Shown piece by piece: positions 1 to 8,353 of a stretch of DNA of 64,000 bases. How positions within the stretch are numbered: the stretch's first letter is position 1; every line of letters begins with the position of its first letter. This stretch comes from Thermoactinomyces mirandus (GTDB lineage Bacteria; Bacillota; Bacilli; Thermoactinomycetales; Thermoactinomycetaceae). Location: contig NZ_JACEOL010000036.1 of NCBI RefSeq assembly GCF_013868055.1, forward strand, positions 1 to 64,000, in the 5' to 3' direction. The notes under the pieces are model-generated. The model made no database searches. It saw only the letters and a program-made list of their open reading frames with translations, and was not told where the DNA came from. The translations under genes were made by a program, and so were the position numbers.

Positions 1-30
1 AGGCTGTTGACCTTCTTTTGTCAACAGCCT
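1..30 (-). terminator. Inverted repeat at the window edge, possible terminator of yhgE
   Basis: An 11-bp perfect inverted repeat (AGGCTGTTGAC / GTCAACAGCCT) with an 8-nt loop lies 29 bp beyond the yhgE stop. Any T-tract would fall outside the window, so terminator function is inferred from position only. Confidence 0.45.
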
Positions 31-58
31 CCGTCCGGCTGATGCCGGACACTTCTTT

Positions 59-2086
59 TCAGGCATGATTCAATTTTGTTTTGAGGACCTTCACAGTTCT
101 TTTTACCAACGGTTTCCCCAGCTGGAGATGCAATCGGGTCAGCAAGAGGGAAATCGTCATAAAACCGAGCAAAATATACATACAATGGGTAATGGTGTTC
201 ATATTTCCATTGGAAAGAACCGCACGAAGCCCCTGTACGGTATAGGTCATTGGCAAATAATCACCAATTGCCTGGAAAAACGGCGGCAACAGTTCCTTCG
301 GATACGTCCCTGCGCTTGATGCCAATTGCAGCATCAATATGGCGATGGATAGAAAACGTCCAACATTGCCCAGATAAACGATCAGTGTCTGGTTCAGTGC
401 GATAAAGGTAAGTGCCATCAAGAAACTGAACAGGTAAAGCCATACCGGCAGGATGGGCTCTATTTTAAGGATAAACACGATCGTGGAAACCAGAAGCACT
501 GCCTGTCCGATGCCAATCAATCCACTGGCGGCCATGGATAACGGTTGTTTACGATCATCAAGCACCTGGTACAAATCAACAACCGTAAACAGCAGCATTG
601 CGCCAACCCAGAGGGACAGGGAAATAAAGTATGGCGCAAAACCGGTGGCGTAATTGGGAACTGCATGGTGGATATTTTCATTTATGTCTACCGGATCGGC
701 AATAGCTTTTTCCTTTTCGGCAGTTCCCTGAAGCTGTTCCTTGGCTTTTTGCACTCCTTCGCTTAACCCTTGCTGTAACTCTGCTTCTCCTGCCCGGATT
801 TTATCCAGCCCCTGATGCAACTTGCCGGTTCCTGTTTCCAATTGGCCCAGTCCGCTTGCCAACTGATGCTGCCCGTCCGCCAAACGGGAAGTAGCCTCAA
901 CCAGTTGATTCGCCGCCCCCTTTAATTCATTGGCTTTTACCGTCAACTGATCCATACGCCCGGTCAACCGGTTTGCATCTGCGGCAATTTTGGCCCGGGT
1001 ATTGATAAAAACCTTCCAGGCCCGTTCCCAATCCGGCAATTTGGAGCGAATCTGGTTAAATCGGGCAGTTTCCGACCGGTGGATTTTCTGTGCCTTGTTT
1101 AAGGAATTTTTCATGGAGAGCACTGCTGCATCGTTTGCCAATTCGGGATGTTCTTTGACCAGCCGGTTTAAATCCGTTTCCGTTCCATGAATTTGTTTGC
1201 CGGCTTCTTCCAATGAATTTTGGCTGTCCCGCAAAAAGCTGCCTAAATCGGGAGGCGTATCTGGCAACGGGATATTGGCAATCCTTTGAATCTCATCATT
1301 TGCCTGGTGGATGATTTTCTGTGCTTTTTCAATCTCCGCAAACGGAATCTTGTCTATCTCTGCTCTGGCCTGTGCCAATTTCTGATTTAACAGGACGAGA
1401 TTCTGTTCGATCGTTCCCGCTCCGGTTTCCAGCTTACGTATACTTTCATGAACCGTTTTCGATCCGCCGGCAGCTTCCCCGATCTTTTCAGTCAGGAGAC
1501 CGGCGCCATCTGCTGCCTTTTGCAAATCATCCGCCGACTTTGATATTCCGACAAAAATTTTTTCAACATAGATTCTGGTCAGCTTTTGATCCAGTTTTAT
1601 TTCCAATTCTCTTCTGATCGATTTGCCAATTGTGCCCGATAAATAGTTATTACTTTCATCAACATGATATTCTATTTTTCCTTTGGAAGGATTTGATTCA
1701 TCAACCGATACGATTGCTTTGGAGAAATTTTCAGGAACAACGATCCCTATATAATAAATGCCGTGATTCAATCCTTCATTCATCTGCGCCCGGGAAACAA
1801 ATTCCCATTTCACCTGGGAATCCTCCTGAAGTTCCTTGACCAGTTCATTCCCGGCGTTAATCCGCTCTCCATTCTGTACGGCGCCCAAATCTTCATTCAC
1901 AAGGGCAACAGGCAAATACTGGAGGTTCTCATAAGGGTCATAAAAAGCAGACAGGTAAATAGCACTGTACATAAGAGGAATCAATAAAAGCCCGATCATT
2001 CCCAATCGCATCGGCTTGTTTGCCCATAATCGCTGAAGATCTCCCAAGCCGGACAGGAAGACAGGGTTCCAGCGTTTCTGTTTCAA
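59..2086 (-). CDS. yhgE: YhgE/Pip family membrane protein
   Basis: A 675-residue membrane protein of the YhgE/Pip family (phage-infection-protein-like, related to ABC-2 permeases). One N-terminal membrane segment (about residues 27-49) is followed by the conserved PVALVNEDLGA stretch. A long extracytoplasmic region (about 50-480) is rich in coiled-coil-like repeats (QLASGLGQLETGTGKLHQGL type), and five or six C-terminal membrane segments follow (about 485-655). The start is a TTG with GGAGGGGGG 8 nt upstream. It lies downstream of a TetR gene, as in Bacillus yhgD-yhgE. The exported substrate or role is not known; export of a hydrophobic or toxic compound is an inference. Confidence 0.9.
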   Translation of the reverse strand: MKQKRWNPVFLSGLGDLQRLWANKPMRLGMIGLLLIPLMYSAIYLSAFYDPYENLQYLPVALVNEDLGAVQNGERINAGNELVKELQEDSQVKWEFVSRAQMNEGLNHGIYYIGIVVPENFSKAIVSVDESNPSKGKIEYHVDESNNYLSGTIGKSIRRELEIKLDQKLTRIYVEKIFVGISKSADDLQKAADGAGLLTEKIGEAAGGSKTVHESIRKLETGAGTIEQNLVLLNQKLAQARAEIDKIPFAEIEKAQKIIHQANDEIQRIANIPLPDTPPDLGSFLRDSQNSLEEAGKQIHGTETDLNRLVKEHPELANDAAVLSMKNSLNKAQKIHRSETARFNQIRSKLPDWERAWKVFINTRAKIAADANRLTGRMDQLTVKANELKGAANQLVEATSRLADGQHQLASGLGQLETGTGKLHQGLDKIRAGEAELQQGLSEGVQKAKEQLQGTAEKEKAIADPVDINENIHHAVPNYATGFAPYFISLSLWVGAMLLFTVVDLYQVLDDRKQPLSMAASGLIGIGQAVLLVSTIVFILKIEPILPVWLYLFSFLMALTFIALNQTLIVYLGNVGRFLSIAILMLQLASSAGTYPKELLPPFFQAIGDYLPMTYTVQGLRAVLSNGNMNTITHCMYILLGFMTISLLLTRLHLQLGKPLVKRTVKVLKTKLNHA

Positions 2087-2132
2087 AATCTTTCCCCCCT
2101 CCTTAAAATGAAGGTGTTCCCATCCAACCCGG

Positions 2133-2188
2133 TTTGTACTGACTGGTCAGCACAAAACATATTATACTCTTTTTTTGTACAAATTCAA
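2133..2188 (-). promoter_or_regulatory. yhgE promoter with TetR-type palindromic operator
   Basis: On the minus strand a TTGAAT -35 (2188-2183) and TATAAT -10 (2166-2161) are 16 bp apart. Just downstream, where transcription would start, is a 24-bp interrupted palindrome at 2133-2156: outer arms TTTGT/ACAAA and inner arms CTGAC/GTCAG around a TG centre. Size and position fit a TetR dimer operator, most simply for the adjacent YhgD-like repressor. That assignment is inferred. Confidence 0.7.
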
Positions 2189-2198
2189 GGAAAGAGTA

Positions 2199-2801
2199 TT
2201 ATAAATACGGGGAATTCTTAATGCTGCACATTACAATGTGCTGTAAACTCTCAATCATCTGCGGAACCGCTTCATCAATTTGCCGGAGTTCACTTTCTTC
2301 CAGGCTGTACAGCTTTTGCAGAACAACGACGCTGGCTGCTCCAAAAAAGGCACTGGCTGCTTCCGGCACATGCTTCACTTTAAATTCGCCGGTTTCTGCT
2401 CCTCTTCGCAAAATTGTTTCGATTAACCGCAAATATTCATGGATTTTCATCCGAAACTGGTGCTGCCGGGATTTTGTCCCGAATGCTTCACTCAATAGCA
2501 ATTTGGCCAGCATGCCATTTTCCACATAAAAAAGAACATGGCTTTTCACCAATGCCTGCATCTGCTCGGTTGGGGAATCATACCGCTTGATACTCCGTTT
2601 GGCAAAATCGATCAGTTTCTGTACGCCTTCATTCATCAATCCAACAAACAAATCTTCCTTGCTCTTGAAATGATAGTAAATCGTTCCTTTTGCAACGCCG
2701 GCTTCCTTTGCAATCTCATCCATCCTGGCCTGGTCAAAACCGCTATCCGCAAACACTTTGATCGCTGCCTGAAAGATCACATCCACCTTTTCATGACGCA
2801 T
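2199..2801 (-). CDS. yhgD: TetR/AcrR family transcriptional regulator (YhgD-like)
   Basis: A 200-residue TetR repressor. The N-terminal helix-turn-helix has the classical motif IAKEAGVAKGTIYYHFKSKEDLF (given here in part), and the C-terminal two thirds form the ligand and dimer domain. The start is placed at the ATG at 2801 because GGAGGG sits 10 nt upstream; an upstream in-frame ATG lacks such a site. It lies immediately upstream of yhgE in the same direction, and a good palindrome overlaps the yhgE promoter, so it probably represses yhgE. The inducer is unknown. Confidence 0.9.
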   Translation of the reverse strand: MRHEKVDVIFQAAIKVFADSGFDQARMDEIAKEAGVAKGTIYYHFKSKEDLFVGLMNEGVQKLIDFAKRSIKRYDSPTEQMQALVKSHVLFYVENGMLAKLLLSEAFGTKSRQHQFRMKIHEYLRLIETILRRGAETGEFKVKHVPEAASAFFGAASVVVLQKLYSLEESELRQIDEAVPQMIESLQHIVMCSIKNSPYL

Positions 2802-2960
2802 TATTCTTTGCCCTCCGATGTTATTCATTCCGATACAAACTTATTTAAAATCAGTATACGCCAAGTAACTATACGATGAAAGTGATTTTTGTCATACTTA
2901 CAGGGATGGATTGGAATATTTTCAGATCAGTGTTTATCGAAATCCGTCGGCTTTCAAATC

Positions 2961-2989
2961 AAAAGCGCTCCCGCAAGAGGAACGCTTTT
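2961..2989 (-). terminator. Terminator after the ABC exporter gene
   Basis: The inverted repeat AAAAGCG...CGCTTTT lies 13 bp beyond the stop of the minus-strand ABC transporter gene and ends in a T-run on that strand. Confidence 0.6.
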
Positions 2990-3001
2990 ATCATCGATCT
3001 G

Positions 3002-4780
3002 TTACTGGTGAATGGATTTGTCCCATCGGAATTGTTGTTTGACCAATGTTCGGTAAAGCGGATGAGTTTCAAACAGTTCCTGATGGGTTCCCTGGCCGGT
3101 GATGCGCCCTTGTTCCAGAACAATAATTTTGTCCGCTTCTACTACGGTTGACAGGCGGTGAGCAATCACCAGGGTTGTCCGGTCTCTCATCAGAAGGTTT
3201 AATGCCTCCTGCACCACCCGTTCTGACGTCGAATCCAGACTGGAAGTCGCCTCATCCAGCATAAGAATTCTGGGATCACGCAAAAGGGCACGGGCAATGG
3301 CGATTCGCTGACGCTGTCCTCCCGACAGTTTCGTTCCCCGTTCACCCACATGGGTTTCAAACCCTTGCGGCAATTCCTGAATAAATGTGCAGGCATTGGC
3401 CGATTTGGCGGCATTTATCATTTCCTCATCCGTTACCGTCCGCTCCAGCCCGTAACAGATATTTTCCCGAATTGTTCCATTGATCAGTGGGCTTTCCTGG
3501 GAAACATACCCGAACTGCTGCCGCCATTTCCGCAGGGAAAAGCATGAAATCGGGGTTTCCCCCAACCGGATTTCTCCGGACGTTGGCTGATAAAAACGTT
3601 CCAATAAGGAAAATAACGTGGTTTTCCCGCTCCCGCTCGGCCCGACAATGGCCGTCACTTTACCCGGTTCCACAGTAAAACTCACATCTTGTAAAACCAT
3701 GTCTCCCGTTACATAATGAAACGAAACTCCATCCACCACAATTGGCTGCCTGCAGTCAATCTCCGTCTCTGACCCGGGATCGTCTTCTTCCACATCCAGC
3801 AAAATTTGCTGCAGCCGTTCAGTTGCCCCCAACGCTTTTTGCAGGCTGGTAAAAAATTGGGACATTTGCACCAGCGGCATCACCGCCTGAAAAAGATAAA
3901 GCAGGAAGGCAACCAGTTCTCCGGCAGTGAGCGCTCCTGTCGCCACGCGGTATCCCCCGTAACCGATCACGACCACCAGCATCAGCATCATGACAAAAGA
4001 AACGAGCGGCTGCAGGTAGGCATAAACTTTCGCCTCTTTCAAGCCGTACCGGAACATGTGGTCAATCGTTTGTTCCCCTTGTTTCTTTTCGACCGGTTCC
4101 GCCGTATAGGATTTGACCAGCCGAATTTCACTGATCGCCTGTGTCAGCAAGCTGGTAAAGTCGGCAATCTGTTTTTGGAGATTTTTGGAGATCCGGTACA
4201 TCCGTTTTCCCATTGGCCGCATGATCGCAAACATCAGCGGAAATGCGACAAACATGAGCAGGGTCATCGACCAGTCCAGATAAAAAAGAAGAAAAAGGGC
4301 ACCAATCACATTAATGATTCCGGTAAATAACTGCACCATCTGTTGGGAAACGAGCGTCTTTAAAATAACCGTATCGTTATTGATGCGGCTGACCAAATCC
4401 CCCGTATCGTTTTCGTCGAAGTAAGAAATAGGCAACCGGAGCGCTTTGTTCCACAATTTTTTCCGCAGACTGACTACTACTTTTTCTCCCAAAAAACCCA
4501 GAAAATAGGTAGAGATACCACCGGTGACCGCTTGCAGGACAAAGGCTGCAAACAGCAGGATCAAGACGGAAGCACTCAAATTCCCCAAAGTCAACATGTC
4601 GACGGTCCCTTTGGTAAACCAGGGAACCATTAACCCGGCCACCGCTTCCACGATGCTGAAAAACAGCACCAGCACAATGATTTTTTTTGGCAATTCCGCT
4701 TCCTGGACAAATTTCAGGAGAGGTCGGACATTCATCCTTGACAAGGAAGGGGCTTGTTTCTTAGACTTTTCCGGTTCCAT
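3002..4780 (-). CDS. ABC exporter half-transporter (permease fused to ATPase)
   Basis: A 592-residue type I ABC exporter of the BmrA/LmrA/MsbA architecture. Residues about 1-320 hold six membrane segments and about 345-590 the nucleotide-binding domain. Visible motifs are Walker A GPSGSGKTT, signature LSGGQRQRIAIARALL, Walker B ILMLDEATSSLD and the H-loop in VIAHRLSTV. It should act as a homodimer exporting a lipid-like or drug-like substrate; the substrate cannot be read from the sequence. The start is set at the second ATG (MEPEKS), which has GGGGG at good spacing; an ATG two codons upstream abuts that site. Confidence 0.92.
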   Translation of the reverse strand: MEPEKSKKQAPSLSRMNVRPLLKFVQEAELPKKIIVLVLFFSIVEAVAGLMVPWFTKGTVDMLTLGNLSASVLILLFAAFVLQAVTGGISTYFLGFLGEKVVVSLRKKLWNKALRLPISYFDENDTGDLVSRINNDTVILKTLVSQQMVQLFTGIINVIGALFLLFYLDWSMTLLMFVAFPLMFAIMRPMGKRMYRISKNLQKQIADFTSLLTQAISEIRLVKSYTAEPVEKKQGEQTIDHMFRYGLKEAKVYAYLQPLVSFVMMLMLVVVIGYGGYRVATGALTAGELVAFLLYLFQAVMPLVQMSQFFTSLQKALGATERLQQILLDVEEDDPGSETEIDCRQPIVVDGVSFHYVTGDMVLQDVSFTVEPGKVTAIVGPSGSGKTTLFSLLERFYQPTSGEIRLGETPISCFSLRKWRQQFGYVSQESPLINGTIRENICYGLERTVTDEEMINAAKSANACTFIQELPQGFETHVGERGTKLSGGQRQRIAIARALLRDPRILMLDEATSSLDSTSERVVQEALNLLMRDRTTLVIAHRLSTVVEADKIIVLEQGRITGQGTHQELFETHPLYRTLVKQQFRWDKSIHQ

Positions 4781-4840
4781 CTGCATCCCCCATATTCTGT
4801 AATGTCAATTCCGTCTTCTCATTATAATCGATCTGTATCG

Positions 4841-4875
4841 AAAAAAGGCACCTTTCCCTGTAAGGAAAAGGTGCC
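4841..4875 (-). terminator. Terminator of dps
   Basis: A GGCACCTTT(T)CC stem pairs with GGAAAGGTGCC and is followed by six T on the minus strand, 16 bp after the dps stop. A typical intrinsic terminator. Confidence 0.85.
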
Positions 4876-4890
4876 CGATTTACTCTGAAT

Positions 4891-5331
4891 CTATTTTGCC
4901 AAATATGCCGTTAACATCCAGATATGCTTTTCCAGATTTGCCGCAAGGTCGGTAAACAAATCCGCCGTAACAGCATCGCCCGCATTTTCAGCTTCCTTGA
5001 TTGCTGCTTCGGATTCCTTCAGGATGGTTTTGAAATCCTGGATCACCTGTTGTACCATCTGCTCTGTCGTTTCATTGCCTGTTGCTTCCTTGACGGTTGC
5101 CTGATCCACAAACTCCCTCATGGTGCTGATCGGGCTACCCCCTTTAGCCAGCAGAAGTTCCGCGATCTGGTCAAGGTTTGAAGCGGCTTCATTGTAAAAT
5201 TCCTCGAATTTCTGATGGAGTTCAAAAAACCGGTCTCCCTTTACAAACCAATGAAAATGATGCATCTTAAAATAGAGGACACTCCAGTTAGCCAATTGCC
5301 GATTTAGTACTGTGTTCAAGTCCAACGACAT
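4891..5331 (-). CDS. dps: Dps/MrgA family DNA-protecting ferritin
   Basis: A 146-residue mini-ferritin matching the Dps/MrgA family along its full length. The ferroxidase region is visible as HHFHWFVKGDRFFELHQKFEE followed by LDQIAE, giving the expected His, Asp and Glu ligands. Members form 12-subunit shells that oxidise and store iron, and some coat DNA during stationary phase or peroxide stress. The start ATG has GAGGGAG just upstream. It is monocistronic with its own terminator. No clear PerR box was found by eye. Confidence 0.92.
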   Translation of the reverse strand: MSLDLNTVLNRQLANWSVLYFKMHHFHWFVKGDRFFELHQKFEEFYNEAASNLDQIAELLLAKGGSPISTMREFVDQATVKEATGNETTEQMVQQVIQDFKTILKESEAAIKEAENAGDAVTADLFTDLAANLEKHIWMLTAYLAK

Positions 5332-5654
5332 AAATCTCCCTCTTTTCTGTGCGGTTTGTTGTCCCTATTTTTCCCAAAACCATTTCGCTCATACATGGTT
5401 TCTTATAAAAGAGGAACAAACTTCCAACAACCAATATTTATTTTAACACTAAAAATAAGTTTTTTAAGGAATCAATCTATAAATTCTTGAATTTTTTATT
5501 AAAAATAGCAATATCTGATAATATTTTAATGCAAGCATAATCCGATTCAAAAAAACCAGACAATCGGCAAAAGAAGGGAATACCACTGTTGCCAATCTCG
5601 CTACCCTCTTTGTCCCTGCACTCTTTCGTTTCGTGGGGAGTCTGCTTCAGCATA
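5332..5654. other. AT-rich intergenic region, no gene seen
   Basis: About 320 bp between divergent dps and the tRNA-Arg promoter. It is strongly AT-rich in its first half. I see no convincing ORF with a ribosome site and no strong hairpin. It must hold the dps promoter. Confidence 0.6.
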
Positions 5655-5683
5655 TGGACATTTTCCCGTAAAAAAGTTATAAT
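5655..5683 (+). promoter_or_regulatory. Promoter of tRNA-Arg
   Basis: TGGACA (5655-5660) and a perfect TATAAT (5678-5683) are separated by 17 bp, 19 bp upstream of the mature tRNA 5' end. A standard SigA promoter. Confidence 0.8.
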
Positions 5684-5702
5684 GATGTTTGGCTATGATT
5701 AT

Positions 5703-5779
<77 letters not shown>

Positions 5780-5856
5780 ACGTAATAAACGCAAGGGTTT
5801 TACCGATTTTTATCTTTATCCGGTATTTTAACCGCGAAACCGTCAGACCGCATCAT

Positions 5857-5907
5857 AACCGCCACCTGAACCGTGTGACATACGACAGGGAAAGGCGGTT
5901 ATTTTTA
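5857..5907 (+). terminator. Hairpin with T-run downstream of tRNA-Arg
   Basis: AACCGCC (5857-5863) pairs with GGCGGTT (5894-5900) around a 30-nt loop and is followed by ATTTTTAT. It could end tRNA transcription. The loop is long, so confidence is limited. Confidence 0.4.
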
Positions 5908-6110
5908 TGGCTGAAAATCCATTGACCAGAATGGAAAAACGTTGCAATAATCAGAAGTCGTGAGACATACCGATAAAACCGCAAGACTATAAACTATTGG
6001 TCCAATCCATCCGGGAAAAGTTGAACAAAAACGAAAAGGTGACGGCATACCTGGCAAAAGGCGTTTTACTGCTGAAGAATGCAGGAAAACAATTAAAGGG
6101 GGTGTGCAAA

Positions 6111-6326
6111 ATGGAAAAGCGTATTGTTGGCAAGGAAGAAATAAGGTCCTTTGTTTGTTCTGATTGTGCGGAATGGATAAAAAAGAGTGACGAATATGTT
6201 GATTTATACGAGTGTGAAGGCTGTGGCACTGTTGTATCTGAAGCGGCACTAAAAGAACTTGAAAAGTACCATGTATGTGAAAACGGGAACATTCAATTTT
6301 CAGAATCGGAATTGCTCCGGAATTAA
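6111..6326 (+). CDS. Small zinc-ribbon-like hypothetical protein
   Basis: A 71-residue protein starting MEKRIVGKEE. Two CxxC pairs (FVCSDCAEW and YECEGCGTVV) are 20-odd residues apart, the spacing of a small zinc ribbon. An ATG with AGGGGGTG 8 nt upstream marks the start; the frame stays open upstream for 38 codons, which could be the remains of a larger or fused gene. It lies in the decayed stretch downstream of tRNA-Arg and is unlike its neighbours. I do not recognise a family. It may be a cargo remnant of an integrated element. Confidence 0.5.
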   Translation: MEKRIVGKEEIRSFVCSDCAEWIKKSDEYVDLYECEGCGTVVSEAALKELEKYHVCENGNIQFSESELLRN

Positions 6327-6474
6327 AAAGCTTAAACGAAAACAGGAGGCTTAACGCTTCCTTTTATCCCTGATTCGGCTTTCTTCGGCCTGCACCTTTG
6401 GAGTAACTGATACGAAAAACAGTTTTTTTCATTCGTTCTCCGTATGATTCACCTCCGAAACCACCGATTTTAAA

Positions 6475-6502
6475 AAGGACTGGTTGCCCATGAACCAGTC
6501 CT
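6475..6502. terminator. Perfect 11-bp hairpin between relic genes
   Basis: AAGGACTGGTT (6475-6485) and AACCAGTCCTT (6492-6502) form a perfect stem with a 6-nt loop. A-rich and T-rich flanks suggest a bidirectional terminator between the small plus-strand ORF and the minus-strand TetR relic. Confidence 0.55.
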
Positions 6503-6624
6503 TATATCATAATTTATAATTGTATAATTTAATTTAATGATTTTCGTTTTATACAAAATTCAATTGAAAGAGTAACCCCAATCATGTTCTATCTTTACGG
6601 CAAACCCCAATTTAACTATTGCTT

Positions 6625-7107
6625 TCATTCAGGCTGCTTGACCTGCAACAACTCATAGAACACTCCGATCATTCCCATCAGACCTATCCCTTTATCAATA
6701 TAATGCTGCATGTTATACCCGTTAAACAGGGCCATGGCTGCTGTTGCCAATGTTCTTGCATCCAACGGGCTGCCAATAATTCCTTCCTTTTTCATGACTT
6801 CAAACAGACGTGTCAGGTCCTGTCTCCATTCTTCCATCCGACTGACCAGCTGTTTGTATCCGGGGCAGATATTGGCATCTCATGCAAGAATGAAGAAGGA
6901 CGGCGGAAAAACCCTTTTCATATGTGTTGGCCACCATATGTGTGGAATACTTGACAAAGTCATTCAATAGAAAGCGCCTTTTGACATTCCCGCTTCTTTT
7001 ACAATCTGGTCAACGCTTGTATTGCTGTAACCATATTTCGCAAACAGAGTGATTCCAGAATCAACCAGTTTCTGAATAGTTCGCTCGGACATTTCCTGGT
7101 GTTTCAT
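6625..7107 (-). pseudogene. Broken TetR/AcrR regulator gene
   Basis: A decayed TetR gene. It starts well (ATG at 7107, AAGGGG 8 nt upstream) and encodes the helix-turn-helix up to EAGMSKGAFY, where a stop occurs. The rest is in other frames: NDFVKYSTHMVANTYEKGF, then ANICPGYKQLVSRMEEW, then the intact C-terminal 70 codons (about 6625-6837). The segment just after KGAFY (normally HFxSKEELF) is missing, so a small deletion plus at least one further frameshift occurred. The cyclase relic beside it may once have been its target. Confidence 0.8.
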
Positions 7108-7318
7108 GGATTTATCCCCTTTTAGAATAATTGCTGAATCTTTGAATTTGATTATAGCACAATTTGCAATATAAAAACGAATTAGTCGGTTTTTTATGAT
7201 TGTTCCAACAGGTAAACAGTTGCCCGACTTAAAATCTCAATATAAAATCATAATGGATCCAGAGGCACAGTCCAGTATTTTTCAGGAAATATTTTCACTG
7301 CCGAGACCATATCACCAG

Positions 7319-8076
7319 CTAATCTTCCTCAATAATGGCAACCGGACGAGCCCAACCGGCGCTGGCTTTTTCAATTTTTACCGGATAGCAGACGACTTTA
7401 AAGCCGAAAGGAACAGGGATTTGCTCCAAGTTTGCCAATTTTTCTAATTGACAATATTCCTTTTTTTTTGACTACGAAATGTGCTGCTCAAATGGGTTTA
7501 CCGTCGGAACCATATGCTTGGACCTGCGCATCAAGAGGAGGATTCCATCCATCCGTGCCGACCACTTTGATTCCCTGTTCAATCAACCATCTGGTTGCCT
7601 CGGCAGATGCCCCGACGTGGATGAAGGCATAATTTTTTTTTATATATTTTCTTGTCTGCATCACAGCGAATCAGGACAATATCATACGGTTTGAAGGTAT
7701 AGTTCATTTCCTGCAACTTCTCTGTCAAATCTCCAACAGTAAATTCATAACCTGGCGGCTTGTCTGTAAAATCAAACAGCACACCATCCCCATAAAACCA
7801 TTCCAGCGGCATCTCATCAATGGTCCGGGCCGGTTTTCCATCTGTCCATTCGCCATAATGCCATGGTGCATCCACATGGGTGCCCGTATGGGTATTCAGG
7901 GCTACCTCTTCGGTTGCCCATGCCTTGCTGTCAGGAAAGGCGGAAGCGGGTATATCCAGCATTCGGGAGGCCTGCTTTGCTCCCTCGGCATGGCTGAAAT
8001 ACCTGATTGATGCCGGGATTGGCTCCTTTAGCCCGGGGCTGATTGGCACACTCAGATCAATAAATCTTCTTGCCAC
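7319..8076 (-). pseudogene. Frameshifted cyclase-family hydrolase (kynurenine formamidase-like)
   Basis: The first 150 residues are an intact cyclase-family (PF04199) domain with the metal site HTGTHVDAPWH. The GTG start at 8076 has AAGGAGAG 7 nt upstream. Reading then breaks at a long A-run of the coding strand (about 7627-7637), resumes as FIHVGASAEATRWLIEQGIK, breaks again at a second A-run (about 7462-7470), and ends in KLANLEQIPVPFGFKVVC...VAIIEED at 7319. Joining the three frames restores a normal family length near 250. Both lesions are in homopolymers, so they could be sequencing errors; otherwise the gene is a recent pseudogene. Confidence 0.8.
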
Positions 8077-8293
8077 AATTGATCTCTCCTTTTTATGGGA
8101 TTTGTTTTATCAAGTCTTGATGGTTTACTTAAAGTGGCTCCAAATCTAATCCACCTGTTTTTTATTTTTTGATTATTGCGACTACATATTGGAAACCAGT
8201 ACTTTTTTCTCTTTATAGGGACATATCTTCATCATAATTCATTCGTTTCCACCGGAACACTCCTGGGAGGTACTTGGCTCATTCCATGAAAAT

Positions 8294-8330
8294 ACCGCTG
8301 CTTCCCTATACCACGAGAGAACAGCGGTTC
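8294..8330 (-). terminator. Possible terminator of the amino-acid permease
   Basis: ACCGCTG and CAGCGGT form a 7-bp stem followed on the minus strand by ATTTTC, 25 bp past the permease stop. The loop is about 20 nt. Confidence 0.45.
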
Positions 8331-8353
8331 ATGAGCTTATCAAAGAGAAAATA

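Noticed and set aside
5905..6292. Long minus-strand frames opposite the small zinc-ribbon-like ORF
   Set aside because: They are complements of the plus-strand frame, lack ribosome sites and show no family features.
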